Shown: positions 52,924 through 62,596, counted from the first letter of the stretch. The stretch is 64,000 nucleotides of DNA from an uncultured Dokdonia sp. (GCF_947492535.1 NZ_CANLNH010000020.1:1-64000); one strand, 5' to 3'. Numbers and translations are program-made. Notes: a model not told the origin generated them from the letters alone.

Positions 52924-54372
52924 TTAAAACTCAGCATGTCCTGGAAACCTAGGATAAGGAATCACGTCTCGTATGTTGGTCATACCGGTTGCAAAAAGTA
53001 CTAGGCGCTCAAAACCAAGCCCAAAGCCACTGTGAACACAGGTGCCAAATTTACGTGTGTCTAGATACCACCATAACTCTTCTTCAGGAATATCTAAAGC
53101 CGCCATTTTTTCTTTCAAAACATCCAAACGCTCTTCTCGTTGCGATCCACCTACAATTTCTCCAATGCCAGGGAATAAAATATCCATAGCGCGTACTGTT
53201 TTTCCATCTTCATTTAAACGCATATAAAATGCTTTGATGTTTGCAGGATAATCAAAAAGAATTACAGGGCATTCAAAATGCTTTTCTACAAGATAACGTT
53301 CATGCTCACTCTGTAAATCTGCTCCCCATTCATCTATCAGATACTGGAATTTCTTTTTCTTGTTAGGCTTACTATTACGTAATATCGCAATTGCTTCGGT
53401 ATAGCTTACGCGCTTAAAATTGTTATTGATAACAAATTCCAATTTTTCACGTAGTAACATGGTTGAACGTTCAGCTTGTGGTTTTTTCTTGTCTTCCTCT
53501 AGAAGACGTTTTTCTAGAAATTCTAAGTCATCTTGACAATGCTCTAACACATAGCTTATCACGTACTTTATAAAATCTTCTGCAAGATCCATGTTGGCAT
53601 CTAAGTCATTAAAAGCCACTTCAGGCTCAATCATCCAGAATTCTGCAAGGTGACGTGATGTGTTACTATTTTCTGCTCTGAAGGTAGGTCCAAATGTATA
53701 TACTTTACCTAATCCTAGGGCATACGTCTCTGCCTCCAATTGTCCAGAAACCGTAAGGTTGGTTTCTTTTCCAAAGAAGTCCTGACTATAATCGATGCTT
53801 CCATCTTCTTTTTTAGGAAGATTTTCTAAATCTAATCCCGTTATCTGAAACATTTCTCCGGCACCTTCTGCATCACTACCTGTAATCATAGGTGTATGTG
53901 CTTGGTAAAAACCATGCTCATTAAAATATTGATGCACAGCAAAAGAAAGCTTAGAACGCATTCTCATAATCGCGCCAAAGGTATTGGTGCGAACACGTAA
54001 GTGTGCTTGCTCTCGTAGCTTTTCTAGTGTATGACGTTTAGGTGATAAGATGGTAAGTTTTACCTCTTCTGGATCTGCATCTCCTTCTATTTCTATAGAT
54101 TTCACTTTGATCTCTACACGCTGTCCAGCTCCTTGACTTTCTTCAAGAATTCCAGTGACCACAATAGCCGCACCCGTATTGACACGATTTAAAAGCGCGT
54201 CGTCCATATTTTCATAGTCTACGACGCATTGTATGTTTTTGATGGTAGATCCATCGTTAAGTGCAATAAATTGATTAGCTCTAAACGAGCGTACCCATCC
54301 TTTTACAGTGAACTCCTGATGTATAGCATCACTTGCTAAAAGATCAATTACAGAGATATAGGTCATGTTCAT
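52924..54372 (-). CDS. asnS: Asparaginyl-tRNA synthetase
   Basis: 482 aa class II synthetase. An N-terminal OB-fold anticodon-binding domain (about 10-110, VKGWVRSFRANQFIALNDGS) is followed by the catalytic core with motif 2 (FGPTFRAENSNTSRHLAEFW) and motif 3 (GFGLGFERLVLF). The TSRHLAEFWMIEPE segment distinguishes Asn/Asp enzymes; the overall pattern fits AsnRS. It charges tRNA-Asn with asparagine. The start at 54372 (MNMTYISVIDLL) could also be the second Met. A structured leader of about 110 bases precedes it (54373-54486). Confidence 0.95.
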   Translation of the reverse strand: MNMTYISVIDLLASDAIHQEFTVKGWVRSFRANQFIALNDGSTIKNIQCVVDYENMDDALLNRVNTGAAIVVTGILEESQGAGQRVEIKVKSIEIEGDADPEEVKLTILSPKRHTLEKLREQAHLRVRTNTFGAIMRMRSKLSFAVHQYFNEHGFYQAHTPMITGSDAEGAGEMFQITGLDLENLPKKEDGSIDYSQDFFGKETNLTVSGQLEAETYALGLGKVYTFGPTFRAENSNTSRHLAEFWMIEPEVAFNDLDANMDLAEDFIKYVISYVLEHCQDDLEFLEKRLLEEDKKKPQAERSTMLLREKLEFVINNNFKRVSYTEAIAILRNSKPNKKKKFQYLIDEWGADLQSEHERYLVEKHFECPVILFDYPANIKAFYMRLNEDGKTVRAMDILFPGIGEIVGGSQREERLDVLKEKMAALDIPEEELWWYLDTRKFGTCVHSGFGLGFERLVLFATGMTNIRDVIPYPRFPGHAEF

Positions 54373-54486
54373 ACTATTTTTAAACCCGTCATGGGTTTTG
54401 ATTCCTTCAACGTTTACAGTTGAAACTTAAATGATGTTTTCTCAATCACCTTCTTATGTCCCGTTTAAGGTATGGTGGATTGAGAA
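54373..54486 (-). promoter_or_regulatory. Structured 5' leader of asnS
   Basis: From the probable start site the minus-strand RNA can fold three hairpins. The first is 5'-terminal: TTCTCAATC-C-ACC pairs with GGT-GATTGAGAA (12 bp with one bulge, 54439-54486). The second is TTCAAC / GTTGAA (around 54400-54420). The third is AAACCC / GGGTTT just before the start codon. No long T run or leader peptide is apparent. Confidence 0.5.
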
Positions 54487-54489
54487 CCG

Positions 54490-54497
54490 CAAATATA
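54490..54497 (-). promoter_or_regulatory. Probable -7 element of asnS
   Basis: TATATTTG on the minus strand, an exact TAnnTTTG match. It places the transcription start at about 54484, right at the 5' end of the first leader hairpin. Confidence 0.55.
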
Positions 54498-54550
54498 AAT
54501 GATGTTTTGAAATTGACAGCGTATTTTTGGAGGGCAATTTTTGGTTATAC

Positions 54551-54564
54551 GCTTTCGCGAAAGC
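54551..54564. repeat. Dispersed palindrome, intergenic
   Basis: Perfect GCTTTCGCGAAAGC between the exporter gene and asnS, upstream of the asnS promoter. Confidence 0.95.
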
Positions 54565-54608
54565 ATATAGAAAAGAATCCTCTAGTATTCACGGGTGTTT
54601 GTGATAGA

Positions 54609-57035
54609 TTAGTCTTTAGAATCTCCTTCGGTTTTGTCTTTTTCAGCTTGCTGATCTTCGGGTAATTCTGCGATAATTTGAAGCGCAGGTTCTTTAAGTG
54701 TTTTCTTGTTGGCAATACTGCGTTCTAGCGAAAGTAATAAAGAAGGAAGTAATAATAAATTGGCGAGCATGGCAAATAATAATGTTGCACTTACAAGACC
54801 TCCTAGTGCCACGGTTCCTCCAAAACTACTAATCATAAATACTGAAAATCCAAAGAAAAGGACAATAGAGGTATAAAACATACTCACACCCGTCTCACGT
54901 AGCGAAGCATATACCGATTTTTTAATTCTCCATTTGCTAGCGCGTAGTTCTTGTCTGTATTTAGCTAAGAAATGAATTGTATCATCTACAGAAATCCCAA
55001 AAGCAATACTAAAAACCAATATGGTGGAGGGTTTAATAGGAATGCCTATGAAACCCATCATCCCTGCTGTTATCAATAGTGGTAATATATTAGGAATCAG
55101 CGAAACTAAAATCATCTTAAAAGATCGAAACATCCAAGCCATAAATAGAGCAATAAGCAGGATGGCTAGGGATAAGCTAATAATAAGATTGTTTACCAGG
55201 TAATTGGTTCCTTTTTGGAAAACCAATGCTTTTCCAGTAAGAGTGACCTCATATCGATCTTCTGGGAATAGCGTTTTTATTTTGGTTCTTAAATTTTCTT
55301 CGGCACGCTCCATTTTGTCGGTGCCTATATCTTTCATAAAGGTAGTAATACGGGCATATTGTCCTGTGCTATCTACATAGGCACCCATAAGATTGGTTTG
55401 ATCAGAAAAACTACTCGTGTAGGGCAGAATAAAATTACGCTCATTACTACTAGGGAGTTGGTAATATTTTGGAGAACCATTGTAATACGCTTGTTTTGCG
55501 TATTTGACCAAGTTTACAATAGAAACAGGTTTTGACAACTCGGGTTGTTCTTCTATCACAATGCTTAATTCTTCCATGCGTTTTAAAGTGGCAAGTTTCA
55601 TTACCCCTTTTTTGCGCTTAGTATCTATTAAGATTTCTAAAGGCATAATGCCATCAAACTCCTGTTCAAAAAACTTAATGTCTTTAAAAAAGGAAGTGTT
55701 TTTTGGCATATCTTCTATGAGACTACCAGAAACACGTATCTGATTAATGCCAATCATACTAGCGGTTAGCAGGATAATACTAACTATAAAAATAGCAATA
55801 CGTTGTGTTCTTACCATGCGCTCCATCCAGTCAACAAAGCCTTCAATCCAGTTTTTACCCAAATGTTTTAAATGCTTCTCCTTAGGCGGTGGCATATAAC
55901 TATAGATGATAGGAATAATCAATAAAGAGAGTAAAAATATCCCTATAATATTAATACTGGCTACGACTCCAAATTCTTTAAGCAACGAACTCTCCGTTAA
56001 AATAAATGTAGCAAATCCGGATGCAGTGGTAATGTTTGTCATCAACGTGGCGTTTCCTACTTTAGTAATCACCCGTTGGAGTGCCTTTACTTTATTACCA
56101 TGTGTTTTATACTCTTGTTGGTATTTATTGATTAGAAAAATACAATTAGGAATTCCTATCACAATGATGAGTGGAGGAATCAGTGCGGTAAGCACAGTAA
56201 TTTCATATTTTAATAATCCCAAGAATCCAAAAGCCCACATAACTCCTACGATTACTGTAATCATAGATATAAATGTTGCTCGATAAGATCTAAAAAAGAA
56301 AAAGAATAATAATGAAGTTACAACCAATGCACCACCCACAAACCAGCCTATCTCATCAATAATGTTTTGTGAATTGAGTGTACGTATATATGGCATTCCA
56401 CTGGTGCGAACTTTAAGACCAGAATCTGCTTCAAATTTTTCAATAAGTGGTTTTAGATCATTGACAATAAAATCTCTTCTTACAGGGGTATTTACGATTT
56501 CCTTATCTAGATAAATAGCAGATCGTACAGTCCCTGTTTCCTTATTGTAGATTAAATTCTCGTAAAAAGGGAGGTCATTAAAAAGTTGTTTTTTGTAATC
56601 AGATGCTTGCTTTGATGAAGTGACGCTGTCTGGAATAAATGATTTTAAATCAAATCTAGCTGGATTCTCTTGTTTGTCTAATAACTTAAGATCTTTGAGT
56701 GATATGGATAGCGTAACTTCGGAGTATTGATCAATCTTTTGTGATAAGTCGTTCCAAGCATTTAAAATATTTGGTGTAAATAGGCTATCGTTTTTAATAC
56801 CGATGACAATAAGATTGCCCTCTTCTCCAAACTTATCAAGAAACTTGTTGTATTCTAAGTTAACTTCATGGTCATCTGGAAGGAGATTTGCTTCTGTGTA
56901 GGTAAATCGCATGTGTTGCCACTGAAGGCCTAAAAAAATGGTAGTAGACAAAATGAGGATAAGAATAAGAGGCCTATTACGCAGGATAACTCCTGCAATG
57001 CTCTCCCAAAATCCCGAACTTAAAAATTTTGCCAT
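54609..57035 (-). CDS. MMPL/RND-superfamily exporter
   Basis: 808 aa with the duplicated RND topology: one helix near 18-38, a periplasmic loop, five helices about 225-375, then the same again (about 410-430, periplasmic loop, 630-770). GxxxD-type segments in the helices (FGISVDDTIHFLAKYRQEL near 705) are typical of MMPL/HpnN-like transporters. Predicted to move hydrophobic or lipid substrates with the proton gradient. No membrane-fusion partner adjoins it. The C-terminus is acidic (EDQQAEKDKTEGDSKD). A -7 motif lies upstream (57054-57061). Confidence 0.88.
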   Translation of the reverse strand: MAKFLSSGFWESIAGVILRNRPLILILILSTTIFLGLQWQHMRFTYTEANLLPDDHEVNLEYNKFLDKFGEEGNLIVIGIKNDSLFTPNILNAWNDLSQKIDQYSEVTLSISLKDLKLLDKQENPARFDLKSFIPDSVTSSKQASDYKKQLFNDLPFYENLIYNKETGTVRSAIYLDKEIVNTPVRRDFIVNDLKPLIEKFEADSGLKVRTSGMPYIRTLNSQNIIDEIGWFVGGALVVTSLLFFFFFRSYRATFISMITVIVGVMWAFGFLGLLKYEITVLTALIPPLIIVIGIPNCIFLINKYQQEYKTHGNKVKALQRVITKVGNATLMTNITTASGFATFILTESSLLKEFGVVASINIIGIFLLSLLIIPIIYSYMPPPKEKHLKHLGKNWIEGFVDWMERMVRTQRIAIFIVSIILLTASMIGINQIRVSGSLIEDMPKNTSFFKDIKFFEQEFDGIMPLEILIDTKRKKGVMKLATLKRMEELSIVIEEQPELSKPVSIVNLVKYAKQAYYNGSPKYYQLPSSNERNFILPYTSSFSDQTNLMGAYVDSTGQYARITTFMKDIGTDKMERAEENLRTKIKTLFPEDRYEVTLTGKALVFQKGTNYLVNNLIISLSLAILLIALFMAWMFRSFKMILVSLIPNILPLLITAGMMGFIGIPIKPSTILVFSIAFGISVDDTIHFLAKYRQELRASKWRIKKSVYASLRETGVSMFYTSIVLFFGFSVFMISSFGGTVALGGLVSATLLFAMLANLLLLPSLLLSLERSIANKKTLKEPALQIIAELPEDQQAEKDKTEGDSKD

Positions 57036-57053
57036 TACCTTTCTTTACAGTCG

Positions 57054-57061
57054 CAAAGGTA
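57054..57061 (-). promoter_or_regulatory. Probable -7 element of the MMPL exporter gene
   Basis: TACCTTTG on the minus strand, exact TAnnTTTG match, 18 bases before the start codon. Confidence 0.55.
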
Positions 57062-57100
57062 TTCTTTTATTAAAGAAAATCCGAGAGGTAAGATACTTTT

Positions 57101-59218
57101 CTAAAGTTGTAAATTAAAAGTGAATTTAAAAGCAATATTGTCTTCAAAATTAGGCAAATGATAGGCGCCATATCTGTAGGTGAAGCTAGTTCCAAAACCA
57201 AAAAGTAGTTTGTTGATTTCAAAGCCAGTTTCTGTATAGCCTTCTTTTAAAGATCCAAATTGAATGTCTAAATGATCTTCAGGGTTGCTAATGTCTCCTA
57301 TAGCAAATCGAGTGATAAAAACCATTTCAGGTTTGAAATACTTGCCAAAATTGAAAGGGGCAAGCCTATGCTTAAGTTGAGCAGTGATAAGTCTATCTGA
57401 GAAGAACTCACTAAAAAACATGGTTTCAAAACTATTAACACCAGCTACTGAAAAACGTTGAAGAATCGTTTCTTTAGTTGGTGCATTAGGATATGCTTGG
57501 AATAAGTGCGTTATAGGTAGATCTCCAAATCCAACATTTCCTTCCACTAGCAATTCTGTAGCAGATTTATTAAGCCTATCTAATCTGTAAAATACTTTAG
57601 CACCTATTTTGGTAAAATTAAAATCTCCTTCTAAACCATCTATACTTTGAGAGATTTGAGCAGTGACTTTAGGATAGCCATCGTATACTTCATTAATACC
57701 CGCTTTTGTTTTCATAAACTTACTTCCAGGACTCCATCGTACTCCTGCGGTTATTTCTGAAATATTGTAATTGCTGATCTCTTGTCCATCTTTAATATAG
57801 CGATATGGAGTAGTTTGCTCTATACGTCTATGTGCTACTTGAAATTCAGAAAGTAATTTTGGTGCAATACGATATTCAAGATTTGTCCTTGTAGTGCGAT
57901 GTTTGTAAAACAAGTTAATGTTTACGAGTCGTGGTTCAAATAAGGAATATACACGTCTGTCTGTTAAATAGGAATAATTACCTACCTCTTCAAGGTCACT
58001 ATTATAGGTTAGACTAAGCCAAGCATCTTTTTTGGAATTGAGCAGCACACCTCCACCAACACCGTATTTTATGTCTTTATCTTTAAATCCGTAAGCACCA
58101 TATCCTTCTAAGCGAAAACGTTTTGAGAAGCTTTCGTTCGTTACGCCTCCTAAGCCTAGACGCAGTCCTTCAAAATTGTTGAATTTTACTGGGTAGGTGA
58201 GATCAAAATCAAAGAAGTTAACACTGTAATACCCAACACTAAAATTATTAATTGTCCCCAAACGGCGTTCAATATTTTCCGCACTAATGATTCTTTCTAT
58301 TTCAGAAAAGCTTCGTTTGTCTTTGTTGGTTAAATCTTCTAAACGATAGTCCTGCCAGAAGCTTGGAAGTTGTTCTGTAGCATCTGGTTGTATCGTAATA
58401 GCATAGGGTTGTGTTTTTATTTCTTTCGCTTTAAGCGAAAAATTACTATTACTAGTTGTAGAAACAAGATACTTTTTGGTGATCATTTCTTCTAAATCTT
58501 CTTCTTGTATCGTGCCTATGGAAATTCGACCTCCAAAAAAGGAAAGACGCCTATCACTACTTCCTTTATCAATAAAAAGAGCCCTGTTTTTAGGGAGATA
58601 CAGATTTGCTTCTTTATTGAAAATATAAGATTGGTTTAATTTAATTTTTATGTCATCATCAAGACGTACCTGTACATTTTTTAGCGCAAGTTTTTCTTTG
58701 TCTAAGATCATAACTCCAGATAATCCAGGAATTGCCTTAGGTCTTTTTGGAGTAAATGATATATGTATTTCATCATTTGAATCTGATGAGACAATAGAAT
58801 AAATATAATTCCGAACCCCTCTTCGGGATAAAATACCTGCATATCGCGTATTGAAAACTACAAAGTCTTCATCATAAAAAGAGCGAGATTGTAAATTTAC
58901 GGCAAGTACTTCATAGCGTGTTTTTTCAAACCCTGCTAATTGAAATCCAATGACGTCTTCAGTAAAACCCTGAGCGGAAGTATAGGAAGTGTTGCTTACT
59001 TTTTCCGATAAATAACTATGTGTGCTTGTGTTAAGGCTATCCGTTATGATTGTTTTTTCATAACTGGTATATGTATAATTAGATAGGACTGTGCGTGGAT
59101 CATTTGTATCTCTTAATGAGATAGCTTTTTGTATAAGTTCTTCTGCGGTTTTGCTAGATTCAGTTTGCGCAAAAGAAGTAGCTTGTATACATAATAAAAC
59201 AGCAAGTATTTTATACAT
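57101..59218 (-). CDS. DUF5686-type outer-membrane protein
   Basis: 705 aa. Signal peptide 1-17 (ATSFAQ). The N-terminal region (about 20-250) contains a heptad-like AEELIQKAISLRDTNDPRTV start and NYTYTSYEKTIITD, typical of this Bacteroidota family. Here the usual N-terminal carboxypeptidase-regulatory domain is missing. The C-terminal ~400 residues form a large barrel of alternating strands ending in FKFTFNLQL. Function not established; usually annotated DUF5686. A -7 motif sits at 59238-59245. Confidence 0.78.
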   Translation of the reverse strand: MYKILAVLLCIQATSFAQTESSKTAEELIQKAISLRDTNDPRTVLSNYTYTSYEKTIITDSLNTSTHSYLSEKVSNTSYTSAQGFTEDVIGFQLAGFEKTRYEVLAVNLQSRSFYDEDFVVFNTRYAGILSRRGVRNYIYSIVSSDSNDEIHISFTPKRPKAIPGLSGVMILDKEKLALKNVQVRLDDDIKIKLNQSYIFNKEANLYLPKNRALFIDKGSSDRRLSFFGGRISIGTIQEEDLEEMITKKYLVSTTSNSNFSLKAKEIKTQPYAITIQPDATEQLPSFWQDYRLEDLTNKDKRSFSEIERIISAENIERRLGTINNFSVGYYSVNFFDFDLTYPVKFNNFEGLRLGLGGVTNESFSKRFRLEGYGAYGFKDKDIKYGVGGGVLLNSKKDAWLSLTYNSDLEEVGNYSYLTDRRVYSLFEPRLVNINLFYKHRTTRTNLEYRIAPKLLSEFQVAHRRIEQTTPYRYIKDGQEISNYNISEITAGVRWSPGSKFMKTKAGINEVYDGYPKVTAQISQSIDGLEGDFNFTKIGAKVFYRLDRLNKSATELLVEGNVGFGDLPITHLFQAYPNAPTKETILQRFSVAGVNSFETMFFSEFFSDRLITAQLKHRLAPFNFGKYFKPEMVFITRFAIGDISNPEDHLDIQFGSLKEGYTETGFEINKLLFGFGTSFTYRYGAYHLPNFEDNIAFKFTFNLQL

Positions 59219-59237
59219 AGAAAGTTTGTAGTGAATT

Positions 59238-59245
59238 CAAATGTA
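59238..59245 (-). promoter_or_regulatory. Probable -7 element of the DUF5686 gene
   Basis: TACATTTG on the minus strand, exact consensus, 19 bases before the ATG. It abuts the frr terminator. Confidence 0.55.
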
Positions 59246-59249
59246 TTAA

Positions 59250-59276
59250 AAAAGCGACCGATAGTGGTCGCTTTTT
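59250..59276 (-). terminator. Terminator after frr
   Basis: AAAGCGACC, loop ACTATC, GGTCGCTTTTTT on the minus strand. Strong stem and T run, 27 bases past the frr stop. Confidence 0.9.
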
Positions 59277-59303
59277 GTATATGTTTAACGATCGTCTTAT
59301 GAA

Positions 59304-59861
59304 TTAAACGGTCATAATTTCTTTTTCTTTTGCTGCAAGTGTATTATCTACATTTTTGATAAAAATATCTGTAAGATTTTGCACATCAATCTCAGCATTT
59401 TTAACAGCATCTTCAGAAACGTCTTCTAGTTTTTTAAGATCATTGTTAGCACTCTTTCTGTCATTACGAACTCCAATTCTAGCATCTTCTGCTTCTGCGC
59501 GTGCTTGTTTTACAAGTTCTTTACGTCTTTCTTCTGTAAGTGGGGGTACATTTATAATAATGCTCTCACCATTATTCATAGGGTTAAACCCTAAATTAGA
59601 ATTAATAATAGCACGTTCTATGTCTGCAATGATTGATTTTTCCCAAGGCTGTATAGATATAGTACGTCCATCAGGAGTATTTACATTTGCTACCTGAGAA
59701 AGAGGTGTAGGGCTACCATAATAGTCAACCATAACACTTTGAAGCATTGCAGGGCTTGCTTTTCCAGCACGAATAGTAAGTAATCTTTTAGAAAGATGTG
59801 AAATAGCACCTTCCATAGCTTCTTTTGTGCTATCTAATATAAATTGAATATCTTCATTCAT
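59304..59861 (-). CDS. frr: Ribosome recycling factor
   Basis: 185 aa, exactly the family's length. With EF-G it splits post-termination ribosomes. Landmarks: LLTIRAGKASPAMLQSVMVD near 28-47, YYGSPTPLSQVANV, the PWEKSIIADIERAI block near 73 and NVPPLTEERRKELVKQARAE near 104. It is 51 bases downstream of pyrH, the classic pairing. Confidence 0.97.
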   Translation of the reverse strand: MNEDIQFILDSTKEAMEGAISHLSKRLLTIRAGKASPAMLQSVMVDYYGSPTPLSQVANVNTPDGRTISIQPWEKSIIADIERAIINSNLGFNPMNNGESIIINVPPLTEERRKELVKQARAEAEDARIGVRNDRKSANNDLKKLEDVSEDAVKNAEIDVQNLTDIFIKNVDNTLAAKEKEIMTV

Positions 59862-59912
59862 AATAAAACATATTTTAAACGCAATTTAACAAAAACTACG
59901 CCATATACTAAA

Positions 59913-60620
59913 TTATAGGTTTACTGTGGTTCCTATTTGTTCTCCAGTCACTACTTTTAGTAGATTACCTGGGGTATTCATATCAAAAACGATAATAGGG
60001 AGTTCGTTTTCTTGACTTAAAGTAAAAGCAGTCGTATCCATTACTTTTAACCCTTTGCGGAGTACGTCGTCAAATGATATATGATCATACTTTACAGCAT
60101 CACTATCTTTTTCTGGATCTGATGTATAAATACCATCTACACGAGTTCCTTTAAGGATAACATCTGCTTCTATTTCTATAGCGCGTAAAACGGCTGCAGA
60201 ATCTGTTGTGAAGTATGGGTTTCCTGTACCACCTCCAAAAATAACTACACGTCCTTTCTCTAAATGGCGCATTGCTTTTCGTCTTATAAAAGGTTCTGCT
60301 ACTTCATTTATTTTTATAGCGGTTTGTAGTCTTGTTGGGATATCTGCATCTTCTAGGGCATCTTGTAATGCAAGACCATTTATTACTGTGGCTAGCATTC
60401 CCATATGATCACTTTGTACGCGATCCATACCTTTGCTTGCTCCAGCAACGCCTCTAAAAATATTTCCCCCTCCTATTACAATAGCAACTTGAACTCCAGT
60501 GTCAATCACTTTTTTGATGTCTGTTGCATATTCAGATAGGCGTTTAGGGTCTATACCATATTGGCGATCACCCATTAAGGATTCGCCAGATAACTTAAGT
60601 AAAATTCTTTTGTATGTCAT
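59913..60620 (-). CDS. pyrH: Uridylate (UMP) kinase
   Basis: I chose the ATG at 60618-60620 ([17 protein letters not shown]), 235 aa. The longer reading from 60641 would lie at or upstream of the probable transcription start and adds an atypical N-terminus. Amino-acid-kinase fold with KLSGESL, the GGGNIFRG nucleotide-binding loop near 53, and [20 protein letters not shown] near 145. It phosphorylates UMP to UDP. Promoter motif at 60639-60646. Confidence 0.96.
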   Translation of the reverse strand: MTYKRILLKLSGESLMGDRQYGIDPKRLSEYATDIKKVIDTGVQVAIVIGGGNIFRGVAGASKGMDRVQSDHMGMLATVINGLALQDALEDADIPTRLQTAIKINEVAEPFIRRKAMRHLEKGRVVIFGGGTGNPYFTTDSAAVLRAIEIEADVILKGTRVDGIYTSDPEKDSDAVKYDHISFDDVLRKGLKVMDTTAFTLSQENELPIIVFDMNTPGNLLKVVTGEQIGTTVNL

Positions 60621-60638
60621 AGGTTGAAAAAGATTATG

Positions 60639-60646
60639 CAAATATA
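60639..60646 (-). promoter_or_regulatory. Probable -7 element of pyrH-frr
   Basis: TATATTTG on the minus strand, exact consensus. Transcription would begin near 60633, supporting the pyrH start at 60620. Confidence 0.6.
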
Positions 60647-60833
60647 GTGCTTATACTACTTTTTTAAAGAAAATCTTTTAGACAAGATTTTAGTGATTGT
60701 GATTATGCATTTTTATGTAAACTATTATAAACTCTTACCTTTTGGGAGTGTCAAGTTTATTATATTTATAATATAAATAGATATGCTGTTGTTAGCGCAT
60801 CTTATTTTTCCAAAATATTTATTAGAATCAAAA

Positions 60834-61550
60834 ATGCATAGATCATTTACAAATATAGTATTCAAACTAAGTTGTTTGATTATTCTTTCTTTTTTTATAA
60901 ACTGCGCAAGTGATGATGATGGAGGTCCTGCAGATGAAAATCCTACAGATCCTGGATCGGGAGAAGTAGCAGCTACTTATAACCTTGAGTTGACAACTAG
61001 TTTTACTGAAATAGAGAATCCTCAAGATTACCCTACTAATGCTTCTTTTGGAACGATTGTAGCCATAGTGCATGCACCAGAGATTTCAGTGTATAGACTT
61101 GGTCAAATTGCATCAGATGGAATGGCTCTATATGCAGAATCTGGTGATGTAGAAGGTCTAGCTGCTTTTATAGGTGCGTCTTTAGGACAAAATACAGATG
61201 GATTGTTTAGTATTACGACAGGAGGTACGGTTGGTGCTGAATCATCAGTAACTACTTCTGTTTCTGTAACACCTGTGCGAAGTAGAATTACATATCTAGC
61301 AAGATTAAATCCAAGTCCAGATTGGTTTTTAGGTGTAAGTGATTTTGATGTTGTAGATGGTAACACGCTAATAGATATGGCAGAATTACCATTACAGCCT
61401 ATAGATGCAGGTGTTGTTTTAGGAGATACGTATGAAGCTAATGGTGGAAGTGAAAATGCTACTATCGATATTTATAATGGGGCTCCTTTTGGAAATGGGA
61501 ACTCAACTGCTCAACCTATAGCGACTCTTAGTATAGAGAGGATGAATTAA
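60834..61550 (+). CDS. Spondin-domain lipoprotein
   Basis: I chose ATG 60834 (MHRSFTNIVFKLSCLIILSF then FINC), giving a lipoprotein of about 238 aa with lipobox Cys24. The alternative at 60783 adds 17 residues. After an acidic/Gly tether (SDDDGGPADENPTDPG) comes a spondin N-type domain (YNLELTTSFTEIENPQDYPT ... ARLNPSPDWFLGVSDFDV). Eukaryotic spondins bind matrix and cell surfaces; the bacterial relatives have no established role. It lies alone, on the opposite strand between pyrH and tsf, breaking the usual tsf-pyrH adjacency. Confidence 0.8.
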   Translation: MHRSFTNIVFKLSCLIILSFFINCASDDDGGPADENPTDPGSGEVAATYNLELTTSFTEIENPQDYPTNASFGTIVAIVHAPEISVYRLGQIASDGMALYAESGDVEGLAAFIGASLGQNTDGLFSITTGGTVGAESSVTTSVSVTPVRSRITYLARLNPSPDWFLGVSDFDVVDGNTLIDMAELPLQPIDAGVVLGDTYEANGGSENATIDIYNGAPFGNGNSTAQPIATLSIERMN

Positions 61551-61579
61551 TTAGAGTTAGAAAAATAATAATACAAAAA

Positions 61580-61606
61580 AATGCGCTCCATTGGAGCGCA
61601 TTTTTT
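61580..61606. terminator. Bidirectional terminator between spondin-type gene and tsf
   Basis: AATGCGCTCCA, then TTGGAGCGCATTTTTT: long perfect stem with A and T runs on either side, serving both convergent genes. Confidence 0.9.
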
Positions 61607-61630
61607 ATATGTATTTGATGTTCTTTTTCC

Positions 61631-62596
61631 TTATCCTAAAGAAACTCTTTCAAATCCTGTAACACTTATGTCTCCTTTGCTAGCTACATAATCTGCAACA
61701 TTAACACTATCATCCATAATGAAACGTTGATCAAGAAGACACTGCTCGTGATCAAGAGTTGTATTATCTGAAATAAAACGCTCTAGTTTCCCAGGAACGA
61801 TTTTGTCCCAGATTTTTTCTGGTTTCCCTTCAGCTTGTAATTGCGCTTTGATATCATCTTCGGCTTTTGCAAGTACCTCAGGAGTTAATTGAGACATAGA
61901 GATATATTCAGGTACATTTTTAAGTGTTTTACCTAAACGACCTAACTCGATATTATCTTTTTCAATAGCAGCAATTCTTGCTTCTGTTTCAGAAGCAACG
62001 TATGCAGGATCAAAATCTTTATAAGATAATGTAGTCGCTCCCATAGATGCTACTTGCATAGATACAGATTTAGCTACTTCAGCAGATACATCTGAACCAG
62101 CAGATAATCCTACTAATGCTCCAATTTTATTTCCGTGTACATAAGATCCTACAAAAGGAGCTTCTAGTGTTTTGAAACCTCCTATTTCTATTTTCTCTCC
62201 GATAACACCCGTTTGCTCGATTAATTTTTCGGCAACAGTCATGCCTTCAAAATCAGCAGCAAGGAACTCTTCTTTAGAATTTGTTCCTAATGCAATATCT
62301 GCCATTTGGCGAGCCATAGCTACAAAAGAATCATTTTTTGCTACGAAGTCAGTTTCGCAATTTAAAGAAACAACAACACCTCTTGTGTTATCATCATTTA
62401 TTTTTGCGACAACAGCACCTTCGCTAGAGTCTCTGTCTGCTCTTTTTTCTGCAATTTTTTGTCCTTTCTTACGAAGGATAGCAATTGCTTTGTCAAAATC
62501 ACCTTCTGCTTCTACTAATGCTTTTTTACAATCCATCATACCGGCTCCGGTAGATTTTCTAAGCTTGTTTACGTCTGCGGCTGTAATTTTTGCCAT
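61631..62596 (-). CDS. tsf: Translation elongation factor Ts
   Basis: I chose the ATG at 62594-62596 (MAKITAADVNKLRKSTGAGM), 321 aa; the eight upstream residues MEMKMKII are unlike the family. The N-terminal UBA-like domain has MMDCKKALVEAEGDFDKAI. The core motif CETDFVAKNDSF near 85 contacts EF-Tu. It recycles EF-Tu-GDP. An inverted repeat (62656-62700) separates it from rpsB. Confidence 0.96.
   Translation of the reverse strand: MAKITAADVNKLRKSTGAGMMDCKKALVEAEGDFDKAIAILRKKGQKIAEKRADRDSSEGAVVAKINDDNTRGVVVSLNCETDFVAKNDSFVAMARQMADIALGTNSKEEFLAADFEGMTVAEKLIEQTGVIGEKIEIGGFKTLEAPFVGSYVHGNKIGALVGLSAGSDVSAEVAKSVSMQVASMGATTLSYKDFDPAYVASETEARIAAIEKDNIELGRLGKTLKNVPEYISMSQLTPEVLAKAEDDIKAQLQAEGKPEKIWDKIVPGKLERFISDNTTLDHEQCLLDQRFIMDDSVNVADYVASKGDISVTGFERVSLG

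Noticed and set aside
54373-54486. T-box riboswitch upstream of asnS
   Set aside because: No T-box consensus, specifier loop or antiterminator with T run could be found; only hairpins are supported.
58424-58442. TTTCGCTTTAAGCGAAA inside the DUF5686 gene as a further palindrome copy
   Set aside because: The centre is different (TTTAA instead of TCGCGA), so it is not the same element; probably coincidence.
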